Source of the DNA: Stramenopiles sp. TOSAG23-2
Taxonomy: Eukaryota > Sar
Direction of reading: 5' to 3'
Assembly (NCBI GenBank): GCA_900128395.1
Contig: LT649295.1
Coordinates: 1-43,938, forward strand
DNA length: 43,938 nucleotides
The notes under the pieces were generated by a model. The model searched no databases and had not been told where the DNA came from. It saw only the letters and a list, made by a program, of their open reading frames with translations. The translations under genes and the position numbers were made by a program. Of the stretch, positions 31,575 to 40,903 are shown piece by piece. Within the stretch, counting starts at the first letter, position 1, and every line of letters begins with the position of its first letter.

Positions 31575-31888
31575 AGGTGTGTTTTGAATGTGTATTTGAG
31601 TAGTTAGGAGATATATATAATTTGCGCGGTACGCGGTAATACTAATTTTACACTCTTTGTACTCGATACAGGTTTTAGCTAGAGAAAGTTAGTGGTTGTA
31701 GCGGAGAGAGTTCTAAAAAAAAAAAATAATTTTTCTGTGACACTCTTTTTTTATTTTCATATTATTTTTATTTTTTTATACGTTCGTATTATTTTTATAT
31801 ACTCGTACTAAAATATGTAATATAAAAAATTCTCTTAAAATTTAAATAATTCGGGGTATATTTCTTTTCTTTTAAAGTTAAAAACAAA
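31575..31888. other. Convergent intergenic region
   Basis: This 3'-to-3' spacer is T-rich with poly-A/poly-T runs near 31716-31780, presumably the two 3' ends. No gene was seen. Confidence 0.4.
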
Positions 31889-32497
31889 TCATTCACTACT
31901 CTCGCTCCTCTCTGGATGCACTTTCTTACCACGGCAACATTGCATCAACCCAAACACAATTAACATTCCAATCCATATAAACATCCAAGAATACCTAATA
32001 ATATCCTCTTGAAGCAATCCTTGCCCATTTAAAAACGTATAAACTGACAATACCACTACAAATATATACGATGCTTTGGTCCAGTGGTTTATTGACCATA
32101 AGTATTGACATGGAGATTTTAGATGGATATACAATGCCAATAACAAGTTGCATAATACGACAATAATTAATCGAATCACAGATGATTCCGAAAACACTAC
32201 AGTTGCTGTACCAATTGCCATATCTATACCAATTTGCCATAATTGAAACGATTGAGTCCAACGAACACTAGATGCTTTTGACTTGAAAAATAAATAGACA
32301 GTTTCCTCATCTGATTTAGATTCCATAAATTGGCTACCAATTACAGTAGCAGTTGGAACTAAAAAAATCAAAAGCCCTAATGCTATAGATGCATATAATT
32401 GATGTGTCGAACCCCAACAGATTACGTTGTCATGTACTGCCATGGTAGCAACCACCGTTGTGCTAGTGGACATTACTGCCGTACTATTATTGAACAT
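31889..32497 (-). pseudogene. Orphan C-terminal membrane module of a GCC2/GCC3-type surface protein
   Basis: 202 codons from the first ATG (MFNNSTAVMS). The protein is almost entirely multi-pass: ASIALGLLIFLVPTATVIG, then a charged loop, WQIGIDMAIGTATVV, IRLIIVVLCNLLLALYI, TKASYIFVVVLSVYTFL and MFIWIGMLIVFGLMQCC. It aligns by eye with the gene at 3-983: VICWGS...LGLLIFLVP against IICFED...IGIALVP; IDMAIGT against VDMGRRL; LKSPCQYLWSINH against LKPFPHVYLNHAE. It therefore looks like the detached C-terminal block of that family. Its open frame begins within the last TPR repeat unit of the neighbour, in a different frame, with the ATG only 10 bp after the TPR stop. It may be a pseudogene fragment, or part of a TPR-membrane gene broken by a frameshift. 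Confidence 0.6.
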
Positions 32498-32507
32498 TGT
32501 CGTACTA

Positions 32508-33014
32508 TTATTTCTCACCACCTTTATCACCTAATTGTGATGCAATTTCTAAAGATTTATGATAATATTTCAATGCATCTTGATAATTTCCAAGATTGCG
32601 ATGGGCTTCACCAATGTTGGAGTATGCTCTACCCTCACCACCTTTATCACCTAATTGTAATGCAATTTCTAAATCTTTATGATAATATTTCAATGCATCT
32701 TGATAATTTCCAAGACGGCCATGGGCTACACCAATGTTTCCGTATGCCATACCCTCACCACCTTTATCACCTAATTGTAATGCAATTTCTAAATGTTTAT
32801 GTTGATATTTCAATGCATCTTGATAATTTCCAAGCTTGCGATGGGCTTCACCAATGTTGCAGTATGCACTACCCTCCCAAGATGTATTTCCTGTTTCTTG
32901 AGCATACGATAAAAAAATCGTAAAATCTTTTAAAGCTCCTTTATAATCACCTTGATCGTCCTTTGCCTGTGCATTGTCAAACAATGCCCATGCTTCATCT
33001 TCCGTTAACGACAT
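32508..33014 (-). CDS. TPR protein (three near-identical repeats), possibly truncated
   Basis: 168 codons starting at MSLTEDEAWALFDNAQ. A capping TPR (AKDDQGDYKGALKDFTIFL) is followed by three 40-residue repeats of the type YGNIGVAHGRLGNYQDALKY, i.e. LGN/kinesin-light-chain-like tetratricopeptide repeats that act as protein-binding scaffolds. The DNA repeats with a 120-bp period (starts near 32521, 32641, 32761) and very few differences, so expansion is recent. The ORF ends exactly at a repeat boundary (LGDKGGEK then stop), and the following DNA is unrelated and encodes the membrane fragment above. This suggests the gene lost its 3' part by recombination within the repeat array. No signal peptide. 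Confidence 0.75.
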   Translation of the reverse strand: MSLTEDEAWALFDNAQAKDDQGDYKGALKDFTIFLSYAQETGNTSWEGSAYCNIGEAHRKLGNYQDALKYQHKHLEIALQLGDKGGEGMAYGNIGVAHGRLGNYQDALKYYHKDLEIALQLGDKGGEGRAYSNIGEAHRNLGNYQDALKYYHKSLEIASQLGDKGGEK

Positions 33015-33512
33015 GTTTCTTTTATAATACTAATCATACAATATATCTATATCCCACACACATCTACACACATCTACACACATCTACACACATCTACACA
33101 CATCTATACACAAACAAATGGTAAAACAGATTAATATATGACATATGACAATACCATACACACAGCACCACCACACACACACACTATTTTTAGATCCATC
33201 CACATTTTTTGGGCAAAAAAAGAAATGAAGAAAAGAGGACTATCTACGTAATAGATTAACATAAACATAGCATTGATTATTAGTATCAAATAGGACACTA
33301 TATAACTACATTTATATCATATACTCTAACACACAATTTGACTAAATAAATGTATAACGATTTTAGCCATTTTTGGGCCGCGTGAATGGACGAGGAAGTT
33401 TTAAGAGCACAGATTAATACCAATATAGCATTGTTAATCCATACCAAATAGGCAGAAAATGACATGGAAAACAATACTATATTTAATACTACATAATGGT
33501 AATAAGTACAAA
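33015..33512. other. Intergenic region with 10-bp minisatellite
   Basis: Upstream of the TPR gene. Contains the CATCTACACA minisatellite (33057-33111) and two loosely similar stretches (about 33250-33310 and 33410-33480, both with ATAGCATTG and CAAATAGG) that look like an old duplication. No gene supported. Confidence 0.5.
33057..33111. repeat. 10-bp minisatellite CATCTACACA
   Basis: CATCTACACA is repeated four times in perfect register from 33061, with a partial unit before and CATCTATACA after. It lies about 45-100 bp 5' of the TPR gene start. Confidence 0.95.
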
Positions 33513-34125
33513 CTAATGCACACTCTTTCTTCTGCCACGTTTCCTTGGTGTTTTACTAACAGCAATATTCTTCTTCTTCTTCTTCTTCTTCAATCTCTCA
33601 CTTTCATTTTCATCTCCTCTTTGCTCCTTTTCTACGCCCTGATCAATATCATCCTCCTCCCCGTCTTCTTTATCAATCGCAATACCGTCTTCTTCCACAC
33701 CTTTATCATCATCATCACCATCATCCCCACTGCCACCAACGTTACTTTCACTCTTCTTCTTCTTCTTTGTCTCCATCTTACCTTTATTTTTATTATTACC
33801 ACCTCCTATTTTCTGAGTATCTCTTATTTTTTGTTGATTTTTCCCTTTATCTACCCTAAGATCAACAGCTTTTTTTTCTGGATATGCATTTTTTGCATTC
33901 ATTAGCAAACTTGGTTCTAATGCAAGCCATCGATATAATTCTCTTTTCGTTAAATAATCTAAAATTTGATCTCGAACTACTTTACAACAATGTGTAGTAC
34001 ATTTTACACATTGTAAAAGCACATCTTGATATTCCTATAATATCCTTAAATAAAACAAACAACTTAAGCACGCTTTCAAGTATAACATGATACTACTAAA
34101 CCTGATCGGAAAGATGCCTTTTCAT
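33513..34125 (-). CDS. Small charged protein, probably spliced; possible TFIIS N-terminal-like region
   Basis: The 3' exon 33513-34034 has no ATG at its beginning, but its first codons follow GGATATTATAG, a good 3' splice site. A matching donor (CAG/GTTTAG at 34101) would remove a 67-bp intron and join in phase 0 to 34102-34125, giving MKRHLSDQ-EYQDVLLQ (181 residues). The N-terminal ~60 residues are helical with several Cys (VKCTTHCCKVVRDQ); the KMKRHLSDQEYQDV pattern resembles helix 4 of the TFIIS/IWS1 N-terminal domain, a weak guess. The remaining ~120 residues are Lys- and Asp/Glu-rich, ending in a basic KTPRKRGRRK nuclear-signal-like motif. The frame stays open upstream through the direct repeat at 34138, so more exons are possible. 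Confidence 0.55.
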
Positions 34126-34137
34126 CTTCACAATCTT

Positions 34138-34317
34138 TGTTACTTTATTCTGATGTGTATATGCTAATAAATACCTTATATATTGAAGACGAATGGAGAA
34201 TGACCCATTTCATATATATACCAAAAAATTCCAGTTTTACTAACTCGTGAAGGAGTAAAGCAGGATAAACCTTTTGCTATGGCCAGCTTTGATCGATTCC
34301 TCTTCTAAATAACGTAA
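34138..34317. repeat. 180-bp direct repeat, left copy
   Basis: Perfectly identical to 34617-34796 (offset 479 bases). The ends also form an imperfect inverted repeat (TTACTTTATT at the left, TTACGTTATT as the reverse complement of the right end). Confidence 0.97.
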
Positions 34318-34616
34318 TAGTTTATCAGACCCAGTCTCTAAATGAGCTAATCAAAAATAGTTTACGTAGAAGTAATAAAGAATCAATATATATTAAAGTC
34401 TAAGAAGCCTTAAAAATCCTTCACAAACATGATCCAAAAAGTAGATCAGCCCCGTACCAGAAGCAGTACATTAAACCAAAAATGGTCCAAGGCAGACCTT
34501 AAAATCACATAACTAAAATTAGTTTAAGGGGTTGAAATAACTCTTTGCATAACATCACAATAAGAAATAGACAAATTTCGGAAAACGAAAAATCTCATCA
34601 AAAATTTGAGGGGTTG

Positions 34617-34796
34617 TGTTACTTTATTCTGATGTGTATATGCTAATAAATACCTTATATATTGAAGACGAATGGAGAATGACCCATTTCATATATATAC
34701 CAAAAAATTCCAGTTTTACTAACTCGTGAAGGAGTAAAGCAGGATAAACCTTTTGCTATGGCCAGCTTTGATCGATTCCTCTTCTAAATAACGTAA
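34617..34796. repeat. 180-bp direct repeat, right copy
   Basis: Perfect copy of 34138-34317. Bases following the copy (CAATCTTTG at 34797-34805) repeat the bases at the left junction (CAATCTTTG at 34131-34139). Confidence 0.97.
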
Positions 34797-34798
34797 CA

Positions 34799-34987
34799 AT
34801 CTTTGCGTCACCAAAAGGGCCTCACCAACCATTTACATATAATATATATATATATATATCAATGTTGGGCATCGTATTTATATCAATTTTCTGTATTTTA
34901 TGAAAATTTACTCAGAAACGAACACGCAAGACACATATTATTATTGTTATTACTGTTTTTACGAAAATTTTTTAAATATTGTTTTCT

Positions 34988-35026
<39 letters not shown>

Positions 35027-35061
35027 TTTTTTTTGGTATTAACATTTTAAGCAATATAACA
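34799..35061. other. Promoter/leader region of the TYW fusion gene
   Basis: TA tracts at 34840-34858 and 34994-35022 and a T-run at 35025-35034, ending 28 bases before the start codon. No gene seen. Confidence 0.4.
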
Positions 35062-36297
35062 ATGAAAAACAACCCATTTCAACAAATGAAACAAGCTATA
35101 CTTGATAAATTAAACGCTTCAATATATATTGATAAAAGTCCAAAAGGTTTTTTAGATGCACCTATTGTTGATTTAGTCAACTTGATCAATTCACATAAAG
35201 ATTATGTTACGACATCCTCTTGCAGTGGCAGGATTGTTCTTTTTGCTACTTTAGAGAAAAAATGGATTTTAGCTAAACATGAAAAAGTTGATTTTGAAGA
35301 TGTATTAAATATTTTAAAAACATATCATCAAGAAACAGATTTAACAATACATAACAAAGACGCTGCTAATTTTCCAATTTTATTAAAACATGAACCTTTG
35401 ATCCTTCATGTACAATGTAGTAATTTGAAATCAGCTGAATTTTTATTGCAAATTGCATTGCAAGCTGGATATCGAGAGTCAGGTATTGTATTAGGTAAGA
35501 AAAAAATTATGGTAGCAATACGTACTATGGCTGGTATTATGGAAGTACCACTTGGACAGCATTTTTTTGGCGATGGTTTTATTATTGATGATGTGAATAA
35601 CAATAATAACAATAATTATTTTCTTGATTTTTTACGACAATTAATAGAAGAAGCATGTAATCGATTTGATGAAAATGCGAAACGTACAAATATATTTATG
35701 AATGTTTTAAAAACTGAATTATTTAACAAAGCAAATAATCTTACCATTAATAATAATACGGAAGATGATAATATTATTTTATTACATGATAATTCTGCTT
35801 TATCATATGAATTTGAAAACGAATTTTTAAACATGAATCGTTTTAAACGATGGTCCCATTCAACTGATTCATCAATTGATAATAAATTTATAATAACGTT
35901 TGGCGGCTATGGTATTGCAAAAGATGGACATGTTGGCCGTTTAAATGATTTCATATTTGGTTATATGGATACAAAAAATAAATGTTTAAAATGGAATGTT
36001 TTCGATGAAATAAAAAGCAATACATCATCAGTTATATGGCCTTGTGCAAGAGTTAGGCATACGTTGAGCTTGTTGCCACCAATTGTTTACCAAAAAAAAT
36101 CCACTACCACCACCACTACTAGTGCATTATCGTCGTATAAATTGCCATGTATTTTATTTGGTGGTCGTTCAAGCCCGGAAAAACCTTTTAATGAAGTATA
36201 TTTAGGTATGTTTTCCATGAAAAATAATAAGTTGCTAAACTACACAATTCTAAAAACGGACATGAATGGAAAAAAACATCTAGCGGTTATCAATTAC

Positions 36298-36332
<35 letters not shown>

Positions 36333-38742
36333 AAACAAATTTGATTTAAAGTGGGATTTATTGGAAATGAAATCATTAAAACAAGAATTTCCTAGAAAAC
36401 GATGGAGTCACAGTGCTTCTGTGCTTTGTTGTAGTACTTCATCCTCATTGTCACAAACATCAAACAATAATACGTATCTAAAGTATTGTGATATTATTAA
36501 TACTAATAATGATGATATCGGCGAAACTTATACCATTTGTATATATGGTGGTAGAGACAATAATAATGTATTTGATGATATTTTCTTCTTAAATGTGTAT
36601 CATAGTTCTTATACGAAGGATAACGATAATGATGAAGATGATTCATCAACATTCGGTTGGTGGGAACCAATGACAAATAAAATAAGTGGAAAGTCACCTG
36701 GTCCACGTTTTTCACATACATCAACATTAATCGGGCATAAACATGGAAACACCTCTTTTTCCAATAAATCCATGGTTATTGCTGGAGGGTATACATCTAC
36801 TAATAATGCAAATTTAGCGTTTGCCAATACCTCGATTTATATTCTTAATTTTGATACGATGGCATGGTCTTCCTTGTTTTCCTCTGAAGCAACTGGGGCC
36901 ACAACATTATTGTCTCGTTATTCACATACAGCGTCTGTGTTAGAAGATGACAAGATACTTTTATTTGGTGGTATAAGACATGGTGGTCATAACAATATGT
37001 CAGTAATTGATTTGAAAAAAAAATGTATTTATAATATAAATGATGGCAATGTTGAATCTACATTGGTACGGCATACGATGTCAAAATTATTAATTGGAAC
37101 AAAAGAGGATGGTAAAAAGGATTTATTTGCATTTGTAAAAATAGGTGGTGGTTCACAAGTAAGTTCATTTGGGCAAGCATGGAATGAACCTGTATTATCT
37201 ATGATAAATATTAATAAAATTATGAATTATGAACCAAGACACATCATTTATGAAAAGAATAATCGCAACATAGAAAACATTAGCATGAACGACGTTGTTC
37301 TTGAAAAACAAATTGATATAAGTGAAGCCAGCAGTCATTATGGTGAAATGCAGAAACAAAACAATAATGTAATAGAAACTAACAATATATCAGCAATTGT
37401 CGTCAATCCAAAAAATATTAAAACTGTCAAAGTGGCTTTAGAAAAAATCAAAGGGTTGGATTTAAATTATCGTATAGGTTCGGCAAATAGTTGTAAAGAA
37501 TTGATAGATAGTAATGAAAAATATACCGGAATGAAACTACTACCTTTAACAGCAACATGTAGTGATACGTTGGCAAAGGATTATATCATTAGCAATATTA
37601 CTACTAATAATAATAATAATGGAAATAAGGTTCATAATAATAATCTAAATGAATATTTAGGGACAAAAGTACATGAGTTATTTAGCGAAAACAAATGTTT
37701 TTTTTTATATAAAAAAATCCCAGCAAATATATTCCCAAAAACCAAAGTACCAAGAAATATAAAAAAAATGCAAAATAAGAGCATTGTAAACGTATTACGT
37801 AGAGTATTGGAAAAACACGGGGTGAAAGATATTATACCTCAATTATTAGCATTGGTTCCATTAAAATTTGAAAAACTCGGCCATGATGTGACTGTTTTAC
37901 CGAAAGAAATGTTTCAAGGGAAAAAAGTTGAAGACAATAATAGTAGCGATAATAGATCTGTTTCATGGAAAGAATCATTATCTGAAAAATGTTTATTGGA
38001 GGCTTACAAAAAGATTGCATCTATTCAAAAAACAAGTCGAATATTATGTAGATATGAAATAGATACAGGAATTATGAGGAAAAGTTGTGCCAACCTATTG
38101 TATGATAAAAATAACTTAGGCAGTTGGTTGAAAATTAAGGAAAATGGAGTTGAATATAACTTTGATTGCAAACAAGTCATGTTTTGTACCGGAAATGGAA
38201 CGGAAAAGCGCCGTATGGGTAGTAAAGGTCATGGGGAAATCATTGTTGATCTATATGCAGGTATAGGATATTTTACATTGCCTTTCCTCGTCCATGGTAA
38301 TGCTAAGTATGTACATGCATGTGAAATCAATCCTGATTCAGTAAAGGCATTGAAAAAAAATTTAATAGCAAATGGCGTAGAAGATAGATGCACCGTTTAT
38401 TTAGGGGATAATATTGTATCTGCTAAGAAATTAATTGGCATTGCTAATCGCGTTAATTTAGGTTTGTTACCAGACAGTGTCAAAGGATATGAAATTGCAG
38501 TGGATTGTTTGAATTTAAATAGTGGTGGTATTTTACATGTACATGGAAATTGTTTATCGGTAGAAAGAGAGAAATGGGGTAAACAAGTCGAACAAGATAT
38601 TTTCAATATCATACAAGAAAAAGGTGGTGCAATTCAAGAATCATTTCAATCGGTTCAATGCATACATGTGGAACGTGTTAAATCATATGCACCAAGAGTT
38701 GACCACGTTGTTGCAGATATTGAAATACGTTGTCGTCAGTAG
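35062..38742 (+). CDS. TYW2/3: TYW3-Kelch-TYW2 fusion, tRNA wybutosine synthesis
   Basis: 1226 codons, no intron. Residues ~1-240 are TYW3, the N-4 methyltransferase of wyosine synthesis: KSPKGFLDAPIVDLVNLIN, TTSSCSGRIVLF, HVQCSNLKSAEFLLQIAL and RTMAGIMEVPLG. Residues ~260-715 form a Kelch propeller (RFKRWSHS, CILFGGRSSP, RKRWSHSASV, ICIYGGRDNNN, GPRFSHTSTL, ILLFGGIRHGG). The C-terminal third is TYW2, which transfers the aminocarboxypropyl group of AdoMet to the tRNA-Phe position-37 base. It has VNVLRRVLEKHG, the AdoMet motif IIVDLYAGIGYFTLPFL (~1060) and ACEINPDSVKALKKNL, then GGILHVHGNC. The same domain order is known in the plant TYW2/3/4-type protein. Asn-runs lie in the inter-domain linkers. 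Upstream (TYW1) and other partners are not in the window. Confidence 0.95.
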
Positions 38743-38998
38743 AGAGAGAGAGAGGGGGGGAGGGAGAGAGACTGTGTGTGGTGTGAATTTAAAAAAAATG
38801 ATATTACGAAGAGGGAAGAGGGGTCTAAAAACATACTTGGTACGTGTCCGTATAATATTATACACATAGTAATTAATTTTTTTTAAATCTAAAAATTTAT
38901 TTTTTTTTAAATAATACTCCGTGTGTACCAAAAAATAAATTTTTAAAAAAATATGTACGATCCCGTACATACCCTTTTTTTTTCTTCCGGTCGCCACT

Positions 38999-40118
38999 TC
39001 AAATATATTGTAATGTTCCATCCCATTTCACCCATTCACTGATATGATCCCCCAGAAAGTTACATTTTGGACATGCATTACTTATTTTACCATTCTCACC
39101 CACTGTTTCTCCATGATGCGAGGATAAATCTTCACAATTTCCATGTTCTACTGGGCCGAATGAACATTTTGGGCATTGGTATTGCCGACCATTTTCTAAC
39201 ACCTGCGATAATTGCTCTGGACTCAATGCATTGCATTTTTTACCTTTATGTTGTTTCGCACCACACCGTACGCATATAGCCCAATTACATCTGTTGCATC
39301 TATTGCCATGCTTTGAATCTAAATCAATTGTTGGTACTATTTTTAATTCATCAGCGCAAAATTTGCTTTGACACCACCATAGTGTTCGACTAACACTCAC
39401 CCGTTTGCCTTGTAGTTTAAGATAAAGTGCCTCAAACTCGTCGGGAAACAAAGACTTTACAGATTCTTCATCAACGACACTGTCGTGTTTACAATGACAA
39501 ATGATATCACACTTTGCTTTTGTTTTGCAACAACCGTAAACTATTAATGGGCATCGCAATCCTTTTACTAATGGTTTTCGATCATTTGCATAATTAAATT
39601 CATTCTTAAAATGTGTTGCTAGACATGCCTTACAACATTTATTTTCATATTTAGAATCAACCAGTGTAAATTTTGCTGGAACTTGATTACAGCAAATGTT
39701 ACATTCAAAAGATGTTTTAATAAGTGATTGCCAGTGTGCGATACGATGAACGCAATGACCACGAATTTGACTTCCATTGAGTTTAGATTTGGCTGGTGCT
39801 CTAAAACTGTATTGAATCTTTGGGAATCACTTCGTCAAAACTTGCCTCCCATCCATAATATCCAATAGTATATGTATTTTCATTTACTTCTTTTACAAAT
39901 GCTACGTAATGTTTCGGTCTGTTATCATATTGCATTGCAAATGATGATGCGTAAAATCCAATATTATCACCAACTTTGAATTCAGATGTTTTTGTGATAT
40001 CATGTTCGGAATTATTAATTTCTTCATTTTCAACATTATTATTTTTTTTATTAGATGTAGATGGAGATACGCGTAATCTTGATGGCAACGCTCCCATGTT
40101 CATAAAATGAAAATTCAT
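38999..40118 (-). CDS. Tudor-knot (chromo-barrel-like) plus RBR zinc-finger protein with apparent frameshift
   Basis: The ATG at 40118 starts a 105-codon frame with FKVGDNIGFYASSF and YTIGYYGWEASFDEVIP, the pattern of MRG/Tip60-type Tudor-knot (chromo-barrel) domains. It stops at 39801. The next frame is open without any ATG from about 39829 to 38999 and continues the protein (FRAPAKSKLNGSQIRGHC). A one-base shift within the TTTT run at 39803-39806 joins the two. The second part has a RING-like Cys cluster (FECNICCNQVPAKF, ENKCCKACLATHF), an IBR module (LWWCQSKFC, CNRCNWAICVRCGAKQHKGK) and a last zinc module QYQCPKCSFGPVEHGNCEDL...HH...NACPKCNFLG. The order is that of RBR ubiquitin ligases. 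Either a sequencing or assembly indel, programmed frameshift, or a recent null. Confidence 0.7.
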
Positions 40119-40903
40119 ACAGTATATATAGTTAACTTTTTATTGAAATATTGAAAACGATAAAGGTACTACTTCTTTCGTATTACCTCCATATATCTAC
40201 TATATATATTTTTGTCTTGATGGGTATATATCCACAGTAGTATGCTATATATATAGCTATATGCTATATGCATAAAAACAACAACGACAGGGACCAACAT
40301 TTCACATTTTTTTGGGTTTCTAAAATTACCAGGCACATACCATTAAGAAATTCAACTTTTTCTCTCGCTTTTTTTTTTTTGGACCGACACTCTAGAGGGA
40401 AATCAATAAGTATATCTTTAGTATACTATAGATATTTGATAGGTACATATCTTGTGGATCCAAAAATGACCAATGTTAATTAGGATGAAAATATCTAGAA
40501 TATCCGAGTTTATGTGTGTGAAGCTGTGAAGCTTATGTGAATAGAGCAGGTGACATGGTGACACATGGTGACATTAAAAAAATGAACAAATTTCCACGTT
40601 GTATTTACCTTAAATTAGACCATTTTTTTGACCAAATACGAAAACATGCTAAATAATTATATTTCATGTATTATAGTATATATTAAGTACTAAGTAAAGT
40701 GAATGCGATGTACTAATTTTGGTCACTTTTGGTGAAAAGGTGAGAATTGGATGAAATTTACTTCTTCAGAGGTGAACTACAAATATATAAATATATATCC
40801 ACATACATGTATATATCATTAAGATGAAGAAACATAAATAGAAATAGACAACTGGATAGATCATAATTGTCAAAAATATATATCGATATCTAGTACATAT
40901 CCA
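40119..40903. other. Divergent intergenic region
   Basis: This 785-bp spacer lies between the divergent RBR and MsrB-like genes. It has palindromic TA/GC-core sequence near 40240-40272 (TATATATAGCTATATGC), a T-run at 40369-40380 and a short GGTGACA repeat near 40548-40575. No gene supported. Confidence 0.45.

Larger units (their letters stand above)
34138..34798. mobile_element. Candidate small LTR-type (TRIM-like) element with 5-bp target duplication
   Basis: Two direct repeats (34138-34319 and 34617-34798) are identical over 180 bases and differ only at the penultimate base. They begin TGTTAC and the second ends GTAACA, i.e. TG...CA ends with a short inverted repeat. The element is flanked on both sides by ATCTT (34133-34137 and 34799-34803). 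Just inside the left repeat is TTTATCAGACCCAG, reminiscent of a tRNA-primed binding site, and GAGGGG lies just before the right repeat like a purine tract. The 297-bp interior codes for nothing obvious. An alternative is an exon duplication belonging to the gene at 33513, since on the minus strand the repeat reads LLRYLEEESIKAGHSK with splice-like borders. Confidence 0.55.

Noticed and set aside
33057-33111. CRISPR-like array
   Set aside because: Perfect 10-bp units without unique spacers in an apparent eukaryotic genome: a minisatellite.
34803-35042. 79-codon frame before the TYW fusion
   Set aside because: Made largely of Tyr-Ile repeats from TA tracts; no ATG-led conserved sequence.
40545-40760. 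GGTGAAAAGGTGAGAATTGG stretch as another copy of the 3.2-kb repeat
   Set aside because: Resemblance to GGTGAAATGGTGAAAATG is limited to short GGTGAAA phrases; not enough to call a shared element.
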